Shown: piece by piece, positions 41,583 through 50,856 of the stretch | Numbering within the stretch: the stretch's first letter is position 1 | How the letters are laid out: every line of letters starts with the position of its first letter | Assembly: GCA_030445275.1 (NCBI GenBank) | Contig: JAUCSE010000025.1 | Location: forward strand, 43,159 to 107,158 | From: Mucilaginibacter sp. | GTDB lineage: Bacteria; Bacteroidota; Bacteroidia; Sphingobacteriales; Sphingobacteriaceae | Direction of reading: 5' to 3' | Length of the DNA: 64,000 nt | Translations under genes and position numbers: made by a program | The notes under the pieces: model-generated | Database searches by the model: none | What the model saw: only the letters and a program-made list of their open reading frames with translations | What the model was told of the DNA's origin: nothing

Positions 41583-43685
41583 ATGGATCCTTTTCAAACG
41601 CCGCTTGTATATTTAAAAGGTGTAGGCCAGGCCCGGGCCGAGGTGTTGAAAAAAGAACTGGCTTTAGCTAATTTTGAGGATCTTCTACGGCATTTCCCTT
41701 TCCGGTATATTGACCGTACCCGTTTTTACAAGGTAAAAGATATTCAGGCCGATCTGCCTTATGTGCAGGTGCTGGCCCGCGTTACCAATAAACAAATAAT
41801 TGGCGAAAAACATACCAAACGACTGGTGGTGCAATCGCGGGATGAAACCGGTACGCTCGAATTGGTATGGTTTAAAGGCATTAACTGGATAGAAAAAACC
41901 ATCATTCCCGGCAGCGTTTACATTGTGTTTGGCAAGCCCGGCTTTTTTAACGGACAGGCCCAGATGGCGCATCCCGAAATGGAAATATACTCGCCGGCCA
42001 CCATGCAGCGGCAGGGGAATGCTACCCTGCAACCGGTTTATAATTCAACCGAAAAGCTCAAACAGTTTCAGCTGGATAGCAAGGGGATCCAAAAGCTTAC
42101 TTCTGGTTTGCTGGAGCAACATGCCAAAGATATCCGCGAAAATTTGCCACTGTATATCATCAATCAGTTTAAACTGATTAACCGGGCCGATGCTTATCGT
42201 AATATTCATTTTCCGGCTGATGCCAATTTGCTGAACGAGGCTATATACCGGCTCAAGTTCGAAGAACTGTTTTTGCTGCAGCTTAAATTGTTGCGTAACA
42301 AACTGTTGCATACCCAAAGGTTTAAAGGCAATGTTTTTGGTACGGTTGGACATTACTTTAATGATTTTTATCACCATAAACTCCCATTTCCTTTAACTAA
42401 CGCACAAAAGCGGGTTTTAAAGGAGATAAGGCAAGATACCCAGCGCGGTATACAAATGAACCGTCTGTTACAGGGCGATGTTGGCAGCGGTAAAACCGTG
42501 GTGGCCCTCATGAGTATGCTGATAGCTGTTGATAATGGTTTCCAGACCTGTATCATGGCACCTACCGAAATATTGGCCAGTCAGCATTATCAAACGGTAA
42601 AAGATCTGGTGGGCGATGACTTTATTGAGGTGGCCCTGCTCACCGGTTCAACCAAACAAAAGGCCCGTAAAGTATTGCACGAAAAGCTGGAGAACGGCGA
42701 TCTTAAAATACTGATAGGTACCCACGCACTTATTGAGGACAAGGTACAGTTTAAAAACCTGGGCTTTGTAGTGATCGATGAGCAGCACCGTTTTGGTGTG
42801 GAGCAAAGGGCAAAACTATGGCGTAAAAATATTATCCCGCCGCATGTGCTGGTGATGACAGCTACTCCTATACCCCGCACGCTGGCCATGACTTTGTACG
42901 GCGATCTGGATGTATCTGTAATTGATGAATTACCGGCCGGACGTAAACCTATCAAAACCGTCCATTTTTATGAAAACCAGCGGCTGCGCATGTTTGGTTT
43001 TATGAAGCAGGAAATAGCATTGGGCAGGCAAATCTATGTGGTATATCCGTTGATACAGGAAAGTGAAAAGCTTGATCTGAAAAATCTGGAGGATGGTATT
43101 GAAGCCATGTCGCGCGAGTTTCCATTGCCCGATTTTAGGATCAGCATTGTACACGGCAAAATGAAAGCCGCCGAAAAGGAATTTGAAATGCAACGGTTCA
43201 TCAAATACGAAACGCAAATCATGGTGGCTACTACTGTAATTGAGGTAGGGGTAAACGTACCTAACGCCTCTGTAATGATCATTGAAAATTCCGAACGTTT
43301 TGGCCTGTCGCAATTGCACCAGTTGCGCGGCCGGGTAGGGCGTGGTGCTGATCAGTCCTATTGTATTTTGATGAGCAGCCATAAGTTGAGCCACGATGGC
43401 AAGATCAGGCTGGATACGATGGTGAAAACTAATAATGGCTTTGAAATATCAGAGATCGACCTGCAATTACGCGGTCCCGGCAATCTGGAAGGTACCCAGC
43501 AGAGCGGTGTGCTCGATCTCAAGGTAGCCAATCTGGCTACCGACCAGGAACTATTGTTCAAGGTTCGTAAATGTGTAGAGCAGATATTTGAAAAAGACCC
43601 GCAACTAGCCCTCCCCGAAAACCAGGTGCTACACCACGCCTTTGAAACAAAAAACTCCGGTTTAAGCTGGGATAAGATATCGTGA
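41583..43685 (+). CDS. recG: ATP-dependent DNA helicase RecG
   Basis: 700 residues, standard length. The N-terminal wedge domain (about 1-230) contains LRHFPFRYIDRT. The helicase core has Walker A GDVGSGKTVVALM, IDEQHRFGVEQR (DExH), VMTATPIPRTLAMT, ATTVIEVGVNVPNA and LHQLRGRVGRG. It remodels stalled forks and branched DNA. It is single in its transcription unit. Confidence 0.96.
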   Translation: MDPFQTPLVYLKGVGQARAEVLKKELALANFEDLLRHFPFRYIDRTRFYKVKDIQADLPYVQVLARVTNKQIIGEKHTKRLVVQSRDETGTLELVWFKGINWIEKTIIPGSVYIVFGKPGFFNGQAQMAHPEMEIYSPATMQRQGNATLQPVYNSTEKLKQFQLDSKGIQKLTSGLLEQHAKDIRENLPLYIINQFKLINRADAYRNIHFPADANLLNEAIYRLKFEELFLLQLKLLRNKLLHTQRFKGNVFGTVGHYFNDFYHHKLPFPLTNAQKRVLKEIRQDTQRGIQMNRLLQGDVGSGKTVVALMSMLIAVDNGFQTCIMAPTEILASQHYQTVKDLVGDDFIEVALLTGSTKQKARKVLHEKLENGDLKILIGTHALIEDKVQFKNLGFVVIDEQHRFGVEQRAKLWRKNIIPPHVLVMTATPIPRTLAMTLYGDLDVSVIDELPAGRKPIKTVHFYENQRLRMFGFMKQEIALGRQIYVVYPLIQESEKLDLKNLEDGIEAMSREFPLPDFRISIVHGKMKAAEKEFEMQRFIKYETQIMVATTVIEVGVNVPNASVMIIENSERFGLSQLHQLRGRVGRGADQSYCILMSSHKLSHDGKIRLDTMVKTNNGFEISEIDLQLRGPGNLEGTQQSGVLDLKVANLATDQELLFKVRKCVEQIFEKDPQLALPENQVLHHAFETKNSGLSWDKIS

Positions 43686-43784
43686 TATCAAAGCTGTTAT
43701 TTCGATAGTGTACCCTAATTCTAAATGTCATTTTTTAACCAAAAGAAGGGTACAAGTTTAGTACTCCTTTTTCGCCCAAAATAT

Positions 43785-43792
43785 TATATTTG
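43785..43792 (+). promoter_or_regulatory. Candidate -7 element of the M28 gene
   Basis: TATATTTG matches TAnnTTTG, 16 bp before the ATG at 43809. Confidence 0.4.
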
Positions 43793-43808
43793 TTAACACT
43801 GATTTTAT

Positions 43809-45194
43809 ATGCTCATGAAGAAATTTTCCCTATCATTGGCTGTACTTTTTACAGCCACCCTGCTCCATGCACAGGATTCATTAACCATCCGCAAAATTTA
43901 CGACGAAGCCCTGGTGAATGGCAAGGCTTATGAAAACCTGCATTACCTGTGCAAAAATATCGGTCCGAGGTTAAGCGGATCAGCCAATGCGCAAAAAGCG
44001 GTGGAGTGGAGCAAAAAGCTGATGGAAGGTTATGGTTTTGATAAGGTATACCTGCAGGAAGTAATGGTACCGCATTGGGTTAGGGGAGAAAAGGAAACTG
44101 CATTTATTATTGATGGAAAAAACCGTATCCCGGTTCCTATAGCAGCAATAGGTATGTCTGTAGCTACACCAAAAGAGGGCATTACTGCCAATGTAATAGA
44201 AGTGCGCAGCTTAAAAGAGCTGGAAACCCTTGGCGAAAGTGTTATAAAAGGTAAAATAGTTTTCTTTAACCGCGCGTTTGATCCCCGTTTTATTGAAACA
44301 GGCCATGCCTATGGCACCGCGGGTGATCAGCGTTTCTTGGGCCCTGCAACTGCAGCCAAATATGGCGCTGTGGGTGTTATTGTACGCTCACTAACTGAAA
44401 GTATTGATGATTACCCGCATACCGGAGCAACGCTTTCCGGTAAGGATACAAAAATGATACCGGCCGCGGCTATATCGACTAAAGCAGCTGATAAGCTGAG
44501 TAATATGCTGCGTTTACGCAAGCTGCCGCTTGTTAAATTTTACTTTAAACAAAGCTGCCAGTTATTGCCAGATGTATTGTCATATAATGTAATAGGCGAA
44601 TTAACCGGTACCGAAAACCCGAATAAATTTATCAGCGTAGGTGGTCACCTGGATTCATGGGATCTGGCTGAGGGCGCGCATGATGATGGTACGGGTGTAA
44701 TGCAATCGGTCGAGGTGCTGCGTATATTTAAAGCGGTAGGTTATCGCCCTAAAAACTCTGTACGGGCAGTGTTTTTTATGAACGAGGAGAATGGCCATAA
44801 AGGCGGTACAAAATATGCTGAACTGGCCGCACAGAATAAAGAAGAGCATATTGCCGCTATTGAAACTGACGAAGGTGGCTTTACCCCGCGAGGTTTTAGT
44901 TTCGACGGCGTATCTAAAGATTTTATTAAAAGTATCAACAGTAAATATAAAGCCTTATTGGAACCTTATGAAGTTGATCAATTAGTAGCAGGTGGCAGCG
45001 GCACTGATATTGAACCGATGAAGGAGAAACTTCCAGGTGTTGTCCTGATCGGTTTCCGCCCTGATTCACAACGTTACTTTGATATTCATCATACCGCTAA
45101 TGATGTATTTGAAAACGTAAACAAACGCGAACTGCAACTGGGTGCCGCAGGTATGGCGGCGCTTATTTATCTGATTGATCAGCACGGGTTATAG
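43809..45194 (+). CDS. M28 family peptidase, carboxypeptidase Q-like
   Basis: 461 residues. Signal peptide ends LLHAQ. A propeptide-like start (IGPRLSGSANAQKAVEW) is typical of M28B/CPQ enzymes. A PA domain is inserted (about 120-260), with the metal site in VGGHLDSWDLAEGAHDDGTG, FFMNEENGHKGG and AIETDEGGF, and a late His in YFDIHHTANDVFE. It should be a secreted or periplasmic dipeptidase/aminopeptidase. A strong terminator follows. Confidence 0.9.
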   Translation: MLMKKFSLSLAVLFTATLLHAQDSLTIRKIYDEALVNGKAYENLHYLCKNIGPRLSGSANAQKAVEWSKKLMEGYGFDKVYLQEVMVPHWVRGEKETAFIIDGKNRIPVPIAAIGMSVATPKEGITANVIEVRSLKELETLGESVIKGKIVFFNRAFDPRFIETGHAYGTAGDQRFLGPATAAKYGAVGVIVRSLTESIDDYPHTGATLSGKDTKMIPAAAISTKAADKLSNMLRLRKLPLVKFYFKQSCQLLPDVLSYNVIGELTGTENPNKFISVGGHLDSWDLAEGAHDDGTGVMQSVEVLRIFKAVGYRPKNSVRAVFFMNEENGHKGGTKYAELAAQNKEEHIAAIETDEGGFTPRGFSFDGVSKDFIKSINSKYKALLEPYEVDQLVAGGSGTDIEPMKEKLPGVVLIGFRPDSQRYFDIHHTANDVFENVNKRELQLGAAGMAALIYLIDQHGL

Positions 45195-45244
45195 GTTTCT
45201 GAACCAGGATTTCCCGGATTAAGGGATCACCTTGATTTTTTTGT

Positions 45245-45275
45245 AGAGACGCATAATTGCGTCTCTTTTTTTGTT
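45245..45275 (+). terminator. Terminator of the M28 gene
   Basis: A perfect 9-bp stem AGAGACGCA/TGCGTCTCT with a 4-nt loop, then T7. Confidence 0.88.
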
Positions 45276-45292
45276 TGGGGGATGGATGTGCG

Positions 45293-45386
45293 ATTCCCCT
45301 CTTGAGAGGGGTGTGTTTTTCAGACATAGCGAACAACACACCCCTGCCATTTCACTATCCTCTACGCCCCCTTTCAAGAGGGGAGT
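45293..45386. repeat. Palindromic element with CCCCTCTTGAGAGGGG ends
   Basis: The outer ends contain CCCCTCTTGAGAGGGG and its partner near 45369-45384. A 10-bp inner inverted pair joins 45309-45318 to 45335-45344. It belongs to the same class as the outer arms at 38964-39154. Apart from the terminator it is the only structure seen in the 330-bp gap. Confidence 0.65.
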
Positions 45387-45524
45387 TATATGAAGTCATC
45401 AAAATCCCGGCTCAGACAAAATTCAATTCATACAAAAAATGCTAATAATCCAGTTAAATCCTTAAATCGTGCTACCAAATCCCAAAATGGTATCGTAAAT
45501 TTGCGGCACATCTAAAACAACACT

Positions 45525-46844
45525 GTGGCCGAAGAAGGAGATAGTAAACCCAAAATTGATTCCTTTGCAGCATTGCGATACAAAGATTTCAGATCTTATG
45601 TTGGCATGCGTTTTTGTTTCACCTTTGCATATCAAATGCAGGCCGTTGTTATCGGCTTTTACATTTATCAGATCACTAAAAGTGCTTTTGCACTCGGGCT
45701 TGTAGGGCTTTGCGAGGCTATACCGGCCATTGGCATTGCTTTATATGGCGGCTATATCGCTGATAAATCTGAAAAGCGGAAAATGCTGATGATCATATTT
45801 GGCTGTGTTATCCTCACCTCATTAGTGATGTTCACCGTTACGCTTAAGAGTATGAGTGGTGTTATCCATACCAGTTGGATAGTGCCCACTATTTATACCA
45901 TGATATTTTGTAACGGTATTGCACGTGCTTTTTACGGACCAGCTACTTTTACCGTTTACGCGCATAGTATTCCAAAGGAAATTTATCCTAATGGCAGCAC
46001 CTGGAGCAGTTCAAGCTGGCAGGTAGCATCTATTATCGGGCCGGCAGCGGGCGGGCTTATTTATGGCTATTCAGGTAGAATTGTACCGGGCCTAAGTGGT
46101 ATTACGGCAACCTTTTCGGTTATCATCCTCTTTCTGATTATATCGTTGGTATTAGTTTTTATGTTACGTAAATATCCGCCGGTGTTTATTCCGAAAGAAA
46201 ATATCTGGAAAAGTTTATCAGAGGGGATACATTTTGTGTTTCATAATAAAATGATGATAGGTGCCATGAGCCTTGATCTGTTCTCGGTATTCTTTGGTGG
46301 TGCGGTAGCCTTATTACCAGTATTTGCCAATGAGATATTGAAGGTAGGTGCCGAAGGTTTGGGTATTATGCGTGCAACATCATCGCTGGGTGCTGTGTTA
46401 ACCATGCTGGCTATGGCGCGTTTTTCGCCTATGGGTAAGCCCTGGCGTAATTTGCTTATTGCGGTTACGGGCTTTGGTCTTTCTATTATTTGCTTTGGCT
46501 TATCACGTAGCTTTTACCTATCGCTCGTCTTTTTATTTACTGAGGGAGCTTTTGATAGTGTCAGCGTAATTATCCGCGGTACCATTATGCAACTATTAAC
46601 ACCCGATCATATGCGCGGCCGTGTATCGGCAGTAAATCAAATGTTCATAGGTTCATCAAATGAGATAGGCGCCTTTGAATCAGGAACAGCTGCCCGCTTG
46701 TTGGGTACAGTACCTGCTGTAATTTTTGGTGGCAGCATGACCATGCTTATAGTAGGCGTTACTTATCTTAAAACCAAAAAATTGATCCCGCTGTCGTTAA
46801 GTCAGATACAACCTCCTGCGGTTGAAGTGAAATCGGCGTTGTAA
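45525..46844 (+). CDS. MFS transporter, EntS-like
   Basis: 439 residues, starting at a GTG at 45525; a candidate -7 element TAAATTTG (45496-45503) is suitably placed 21 bp before it. An N-terminal cytosolic segment (FAALRYKDFRSYVGMRF) and about 10-12 membrane helices are seen. The loop YIADKSEKRKMLMI fits motif A of major facilitators, and LTPDHMRGRVSAVN is typical of the EntS/DUF894 group. It probably exports a small molecule across the inner membrane; substrate not known. Confidence 0.86.
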   Translation: MAEEGDSKPKIDSFAALRYKDFRSYVGMRFCFTFAYQMQAVVIGFYIYQITKSAFALGLVGLCEAIPAIGIALYGGYIADKSEKRKMLMIIFGCVILTSLVMFTVTLKSMSGVIHTSWIVPTIYTMIFCNGIARAFYGPATFTVYAHSIPKEIYPNGSTWSSSSWQVASIIGPAAGGLIYGYSGRIVPGLSGITATFSVIILFLIISLVLVFMLRKYPPVFIPKENIWKSLSEGIHFVFHNKMMIGAMSLDLFSVFFGGAVALLPVFANEILKVGAEGLGIMRATSSLGAVLTMLAMARFSPMGKPWRNLLIAVTGFGLSIICFGLSRSFYLSLVFLFTEGAFDSVSVIIRGTIMQLLTPDHMRGRVSAVNQMFIGSSNEIGAFESGTAARLLGTVPAVIFGGSMTMLIVGVTYLKTKKLIPLSLSQIQPPAVEVKSAL

Positions 46845-46929
46845 CATATATCGTTTAGCCGCGTCTTAGTTATATCAATTCAACTTAATAATTTAGGCTT
46901 TTACGCCTATCTTTAAAAAAAATTAATTT

Positions 46930-48981
46930 ATGAGAATTACTAAATGGGCTTTAGCGGCTATTCCTGCCGTTATTTTGGCATCATGTAGCCATAAAAAAGA
47001 GGGATCAGTGGCAGACGATGTTCCTAAGCGGACTGTATTTTTTGATAAAACCGGGATGGATACCACGGTAAAACCTGGCGACAATTTTTATTTGTATGCC
47101 AGTGGTACTTGGTTAAAGAAAACAGAAATCCCGGCATCACAAAGGGGCTGGGGATCGTTTTACACATTGTATGATGATAACCAGAAAAACCTGCACAAGA
47201 TATTGGATGAAATCACCAAACAGGATAATCCTGCAGGCAGTAAGGAACAAAAAGTAGCCGATCTGTATACCAGTGGCATGGATACTGTGGGTATTGAGAA
47301 GCTTGGGTACGAGCCTGTAAAACCAATACTTGCCAAAATTAAGGCAGTAACCAATTATAAAGAGCTGATAAGTTTGGCCGCCGATGGTTACAAAGATGGT
47401 GATGGCTTTTTATTAGGGTTCTATGTGGCCCCTGATGATAGGATAAGTACCAAAAACATAGCCCATTTTGACCAGGCTGGTTTGGGTTTGCCAAACAGGG
47501 ATTATTATTTTAATAAAGATTCGGCTACAGTAAAGATACGGGCCGAGTATGTAAAATATATTGCTAAGCTGTTTACCCTGACGGCTGTTGATGCTGCGAG
47601 CGCCACAAAAAAGGCTGATGGTATTTTAGCCCTGGAAACACTGATCGCCAAAGCGCACTTGACTCCTACTGAATTACGCGATCCGGTTAAAAACTATAAC
47701 AAATTTGCGGTTGCTGATCTGCAGAAGCAAATTCCGGATATTGATTTGAAGGATGCTTTTAAACGCATGGAGCTGAATGCTGATACCGTTTTGGTTGGTC
47801 AGCCTTTATACTTTAAAGCATTGGATGACCTGCTTAAAACACAACCTATTGAGGTGTGGAAGGATAAAGCAACCTTTACCGCTTTGGATAATGCATCAAC
47901 CGCACTGAGCAAAAATTTCAGGGATGCCAACTTTGAGTTTAACGGCAAAACGTTGAGCGGCCAGAAGCAACAGCAAGAACGCTGGAAAATAGTTATTGAA
48001 GCTGTTGATGGCGGTATTGGCGAGTTGCTTGGACAACTATACGTTGAAAAATATTTTACACCCGAAGCTAAAGAACGTATGCTTGCACTGGTAAATAACC
48101 TGCAGAGTGTATACAAATCGCGCATTGAAAAGCTGGATTGGATGAGCCCAGAAACCAAAACAAAAGCACTGGCCAAGTTAGCTGCTTTCACCAAAAAAAT
48201 AGGTTATCCTGATAAGTGGAAGAACTATGATGATGTGGAGATCAGCAAAACTGCTTATTACAAAAACCAGGAATCAATAGCTCGTCATAAATACAAGGAA
48301 ATGATTAAAAAGGCAGGTAAACCTGTTGATAAAACCGAGTGGGGAATGACACCGCCAACGGTTAATGCCTATTATAATCCAACTTTTAACGAGATCGTTT
48401 TCCCTGCTGGTATACTTCAGTTCCCTTTCTTTGATAAGGATGCCGACGATGCCATTAACTACGGTGCTATTGGTGCGGTAATTGGTCACGAAATGACCCA
48501 TGGTTTCGATGACCAGGGCAGGCAATATGATAAAGATGGTAACTTGAAAGACTGGTGGACAAAACAGGATGCTGATAAATTTAAAAGCCGTGTAGGGCTA
48601 ATGATTGAACAATACAACAAGTTTACCGTATTGAACAACCTGCATGTAAATGGCAGCCTAACCCAGGGCGAAAACCTGGCAGATATTGGCGGTGTAGCCA
48701 TAGCTTACGAAGCATTTAAAAACACAGAACAAGGCAAGGGTGATAAAAAGATAGATGGCTTTACACCCGATCAACGCTTCTTCCTGTCGTTTGGCCAGGT
48801 ATGGCGCATCAAAACCCGCGACGAAACCATGCGTATGCGCATCAGCGTTGACCCGCACTCGCCTGAGATGTACCGGGTTAATGGTCCGCTGTCAAATACC
48901 CCGGCATTTTACAAAGCGTTTGATATAAAACCAGGCGATAAACTTTATCGTCCGGAAAATGAGCGTGTGAAAGTTTGGTAG
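46930..48981 (+). CDS. M13 family metallopeptidase (neprilysin/PepO-like) lipoprotein
   Basis: 683 residues. The lipoprotein signal ends VILASCSHK (Cys17). The N-terminal M13 domain opens with KPGDNFYLYASGTWLKKTEIP. The catalytic domain has NEIVFPAGILQFPFFD, the zinc site VIGHEMTHGFDDQGRQYD and the third ligand in ENLADIGGVAIAYEAF; the C-terminus ends PENERVKVW, the expected family ending. It cleaves small peptides outside the inner membrane. A strong terminator follows. Confidence 0.95.
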   Translation: MRITKWALAAIPAVILASCSHKKEGSVADDVPKRTVFFDKTGMDTTVKPGDNFYLYASGTWLKKTEIPASQRGWGSFYTLYDDNQKNLHKILDEITKQDNPAGSKEQKVADLYTSGMDTVGIEKLGYEPVKPILAKIKAVTNYKELISLAADGYKDGDGFLLGFYVAPDDRISTKNIAHFDQAGLGLPNRDYYFNKDSATVKIRAEYVKYIAKLFTLTAVDAASATKKADGILALETLIAKAHLTPTELRDPVKNYNKFAVADLQKQIPDIDLKDAFKRMELNADTVLVGQPLYFKALDDLLKTQPIEVWKDKATFTALDNASTALSKNFRDANFEFNGKTLSGQKQQQERWKIVIEAVDGGIGELLGQLYVEKYFTPEAKERMLALVNNLQSVYKSRIEKLDWMSPETKTKALAKLAAFTKKIGYPDKWKNYDDVEISKTAYYKNQESIARHKYKEMIKKAGKPVDKTEWGMTPPTVNAYYNPTFNEIVFPAGILQFPFFDKDADDAINYGAIGAVIGHEMTHGFDDQGRQYDKDGNLKDWWTKQDADKFKSRVGLMIEQYNKFTVLNNLHVNGSLTQGENLADIGGVAIAYEAFKNTEQGKGDKKIDGFTPDQRFFLSFGQVWRIKTRDETMRMRISVDPHSPEMYRVNGPLSNTPAFYKAFDIKPGDKLYRPENERVKVW

Positions 48982-49014
48982 ATATAATTGCCCGTGATGA
49001 CACAGGCAATGGGA

Positions 49015-49056
49015 AAAATAAAAATGCCACCTGATTTCAGGTGGCATTTTTATTTT
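49015..49056 (+). terminator. Terminator of the M13 gene
   Basis: A perfect 20-bp stem (49015-49034 with 49037-49056) with a minimal loop and T-rich 3' arm. Confidence 0.9.
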
Positions 49057-49068
49057 AATAAAGATTAT

Positions 49069-49149
49069 TGTCATTCTGAGCGTAGCGAAGAATCTATTAG
49101 TCGGTATGCATGACGATGAGCAGATCCTTCACTGCGTTCAGGATGACAA
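49069..49149. repeat. REP-like imperfect palindrome
   Basis: It begins TGTCATTCTGAGCGTAGCGA and ends with TTCACTGCGTTCAGGATGAC. The left half is the same sequence as 35693-35723. Confidence 0.7.
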
Positions 49150-49191
49150 CGGGAAATGAATGTAACTCCTAACTCACTACCCATTACCGGC

Positions 49192-50139
49192 TCACTCCAA
49201 CACACTATCCACCCAGGCTTTACCCCAGTTGTCAACTTCTTCGGCAGTCCATAAGGATGGATAAAAAATCCGTTTCTGGAAACGCGGGGGCAGGTATTTT
49301 TGCCAGTTGGTACCACCGGTAGCTTTGATCTCCTCGGGTTCGCGATTCAGGTAGCGTACAGCCGATTTATAGTGTGATAGCGGCCAGTTTACATTTACAT
49401 TTACATCCAACTGTTTTAGCTCCTTTTGCAGCTCAGGTGTCAATTGTCCGGCTGTTTTAAACTGTTGGGCCAGCGCGTTAAAATTATGGTTTACATTGGC
49501 CTTGGCTAGTTCAATAAAGATTTTTGAATATTTCTTTTCGAACTGTTTAAGGGTCAGCGTTTTTTTACCGGTGGATAGCTCGGTTGCACCAAACTTCCAG
49601 TACAGGTATTCAAACTGATCTTCGATAGATGCATTGCTTAACTCCTGTCGTTTATCCTTATCAATCAGGTTTATAAAATCGGTAGCATATATCTCGATCA
49701 TACGATATTGGCCCGACTGAAACCCACTGGCTGGCAACAGCGACATACGGAACTGTAAAAACTGTTCCTTCTCCATACCATCAACCATGATCTCGAACGA
49801 TTGGGTGAGTGCGCCAAAATAGCGGTTAATACGTTTTAATCGCGCTGCGAAAAAATCAGTGGTTAGTGGCTTGGCTTCTGCAATTTGGCGGCACTCATGC
49901 AATGCCAGTTTAAAATACAGTTCGGTGATCTGGTGATATATGATAAATATCTCCTCGTCAGGGAATGGTGTTTTGGGGCTTTGCAAACTGAGTAATGTAT
50001 CCAGATGGATATAATCCCAATAGGTTAAAAAATTGGCATGTAGCAGGCCGTCGAGGTAGGAGGTCATATCCTGCCCCATGGCTTCATATTTTTCCTGCAA
50101 ACGTGCCAGGCGATCTTCAATTTCAGGATGGAAATGCAT
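49192..50139 (-). CDS. Tryptophan 2,3-dioxygenase family protein
   Basis: 315 residues from the ATG at 50139; the open frame extends 69 codons further but into and past the start of the divergent stress-protein gene, so that extension is rejected. YWDYIHLDTLLSLQ and DEEIFIIYHQITELYFKLALHE match the TDO substrate pocket and distal His. SHYKSAVRYL supplies the probable proximal haem His, and ATGGTNWQKYLPPRF corresponds to the GTGGSxGxxYL loop. It should oxidise tryptophan to N-formylkynurenine in the cytosol. Other kynurenine-pathway genes are not in the window. Confidence 0.88.
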   Translation of the reverse strand: MHFHPEIEDRLARLQEKYEAMGQDMTSYLDGLLHANFLTYWDYIHLDTLLSLQSPKTPFPDEEIFIIYHQITELYFKLALHECRQIAEAKPLTTDFFAARLKRINRYFGALTQSFEIMVDGMEKEQFLQFRMSLLPASGFQSGQYRMIEIYATDFINLIDKDKRQELSNASIEDQFEYLYWKFGATELSTGKKTLTLKQFEKKYSKIFIELAKANVNHNFNALAQQFKTAGQLTPELQKELKQLDVNVNVNWPLSHYKSAVRYLNREPEEIKATGGTNWQKYLPPRFQKRIFYPSLWTAEEVDNWGKAWVDSVLE

Positions 50140-50292
50140 GGTCAAAGGTAATAAAAATGGAATACGGTGATAATGTGTGCAACCATTTATCATCATATGT
50201 AAAGTATCTGAAAAAAGCAGCAAACTTTTTTGAACTGTAAATGTCTTTATACTATCTGAATCCTGAAAATTCTGATCAAAACCATTAAACTC

Positions 50293-50763
50293 ATGAAAAT
50301 TAGTAAAATAATCATCGGTATTGACGATACCACTTATGCACATCATGCAGCTGTATATGGTTTTGACTTAGCCCGGGATTATAATGCCGCGGTAGGTTTG
50401 GTTCATATCATTGAACCGGTTATTATACCCTCCAGTCCGACCGACAATTTGACCGGCATACCTATGGATAGTACATTTGGCATACAAGAAGCCGAATTAA
50501 CCAATATACAAGCTACCCAATCTGGAGCAGTTATTGAACGTACCATAAAGGAGTTTGGTGAAGGTTTAGAAATAACCACATTTACACAATATGGTTTAAC
50601 AGCCGACGGGATCATTAATTGCAGCAAAGAGTTTAAGGCCGACCTGATAGTTGTAGGAACCCACAAACGTTCAGGTTTTGAACGATTGATATCGGGCAGC
50701 ATAGCCGAAGAGGTGATACGTCACTCTGCCATACCCGTACTGGTAGTGCCTACTGTGGAGTAG
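50293..50763 (+). CDS. Universal stress protein (UspA family)
   Basis: 156 residues, one Usp domain. It starts KIIIGIDDTTYAHHAAVYGF and has the ATP-binding motif VVGTHKRSGFERLISGSIAEEVIRHS in part (G-x2-G-x9-GS pattern), ending IPVLVVP. It probably binds ATP and acts under stress. Divergent from the TDO gene. Confidence 0.92.
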   Translation: MKISKIIIGIDDTTYAHHAAVYGFDLARDYNAAVGLVHIIEPVIIPSSPTDNLTGIPMDSTFGIQEAELTNIQATQSGAVIERTIKEFGEGLEITTFTQYGLTADGIINCSKEFKADLIVVGTHKRSGFERLISGSIAEEVIRHSAIPVLVVPTVE

Positions 50764-50788
50764 GTTTTAGTTTTGAGTAGTCAGTTAT

Positions 50789-50847
50789 GAGTTTTGAGTG
50801 GAAAAGTAACTCAAATCACAGGCTGATTTTTCTAAAACTCAAAACTC
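50789..50847. repeat. 11-bp inverted repeat between convergent genes
   Basis: GAGTTTTGAGT (50789-50799) pairs with ACTCAAAACTC (50837-50847). It lies between the stops of the stress-protein gene and the SerB-type gene and may act as a weak bidirectional terminator. Confidence 0.5.
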
Positions 50848-50856
50848 ACCATTACC

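Noticed and set aside
50140..50346. 69-codon extension of tryptophan 2,3-dioxygenase
   Set aside because: It overlaps the start of the divergent universal stress protein gene and lies outside the family's normal N-terminus.
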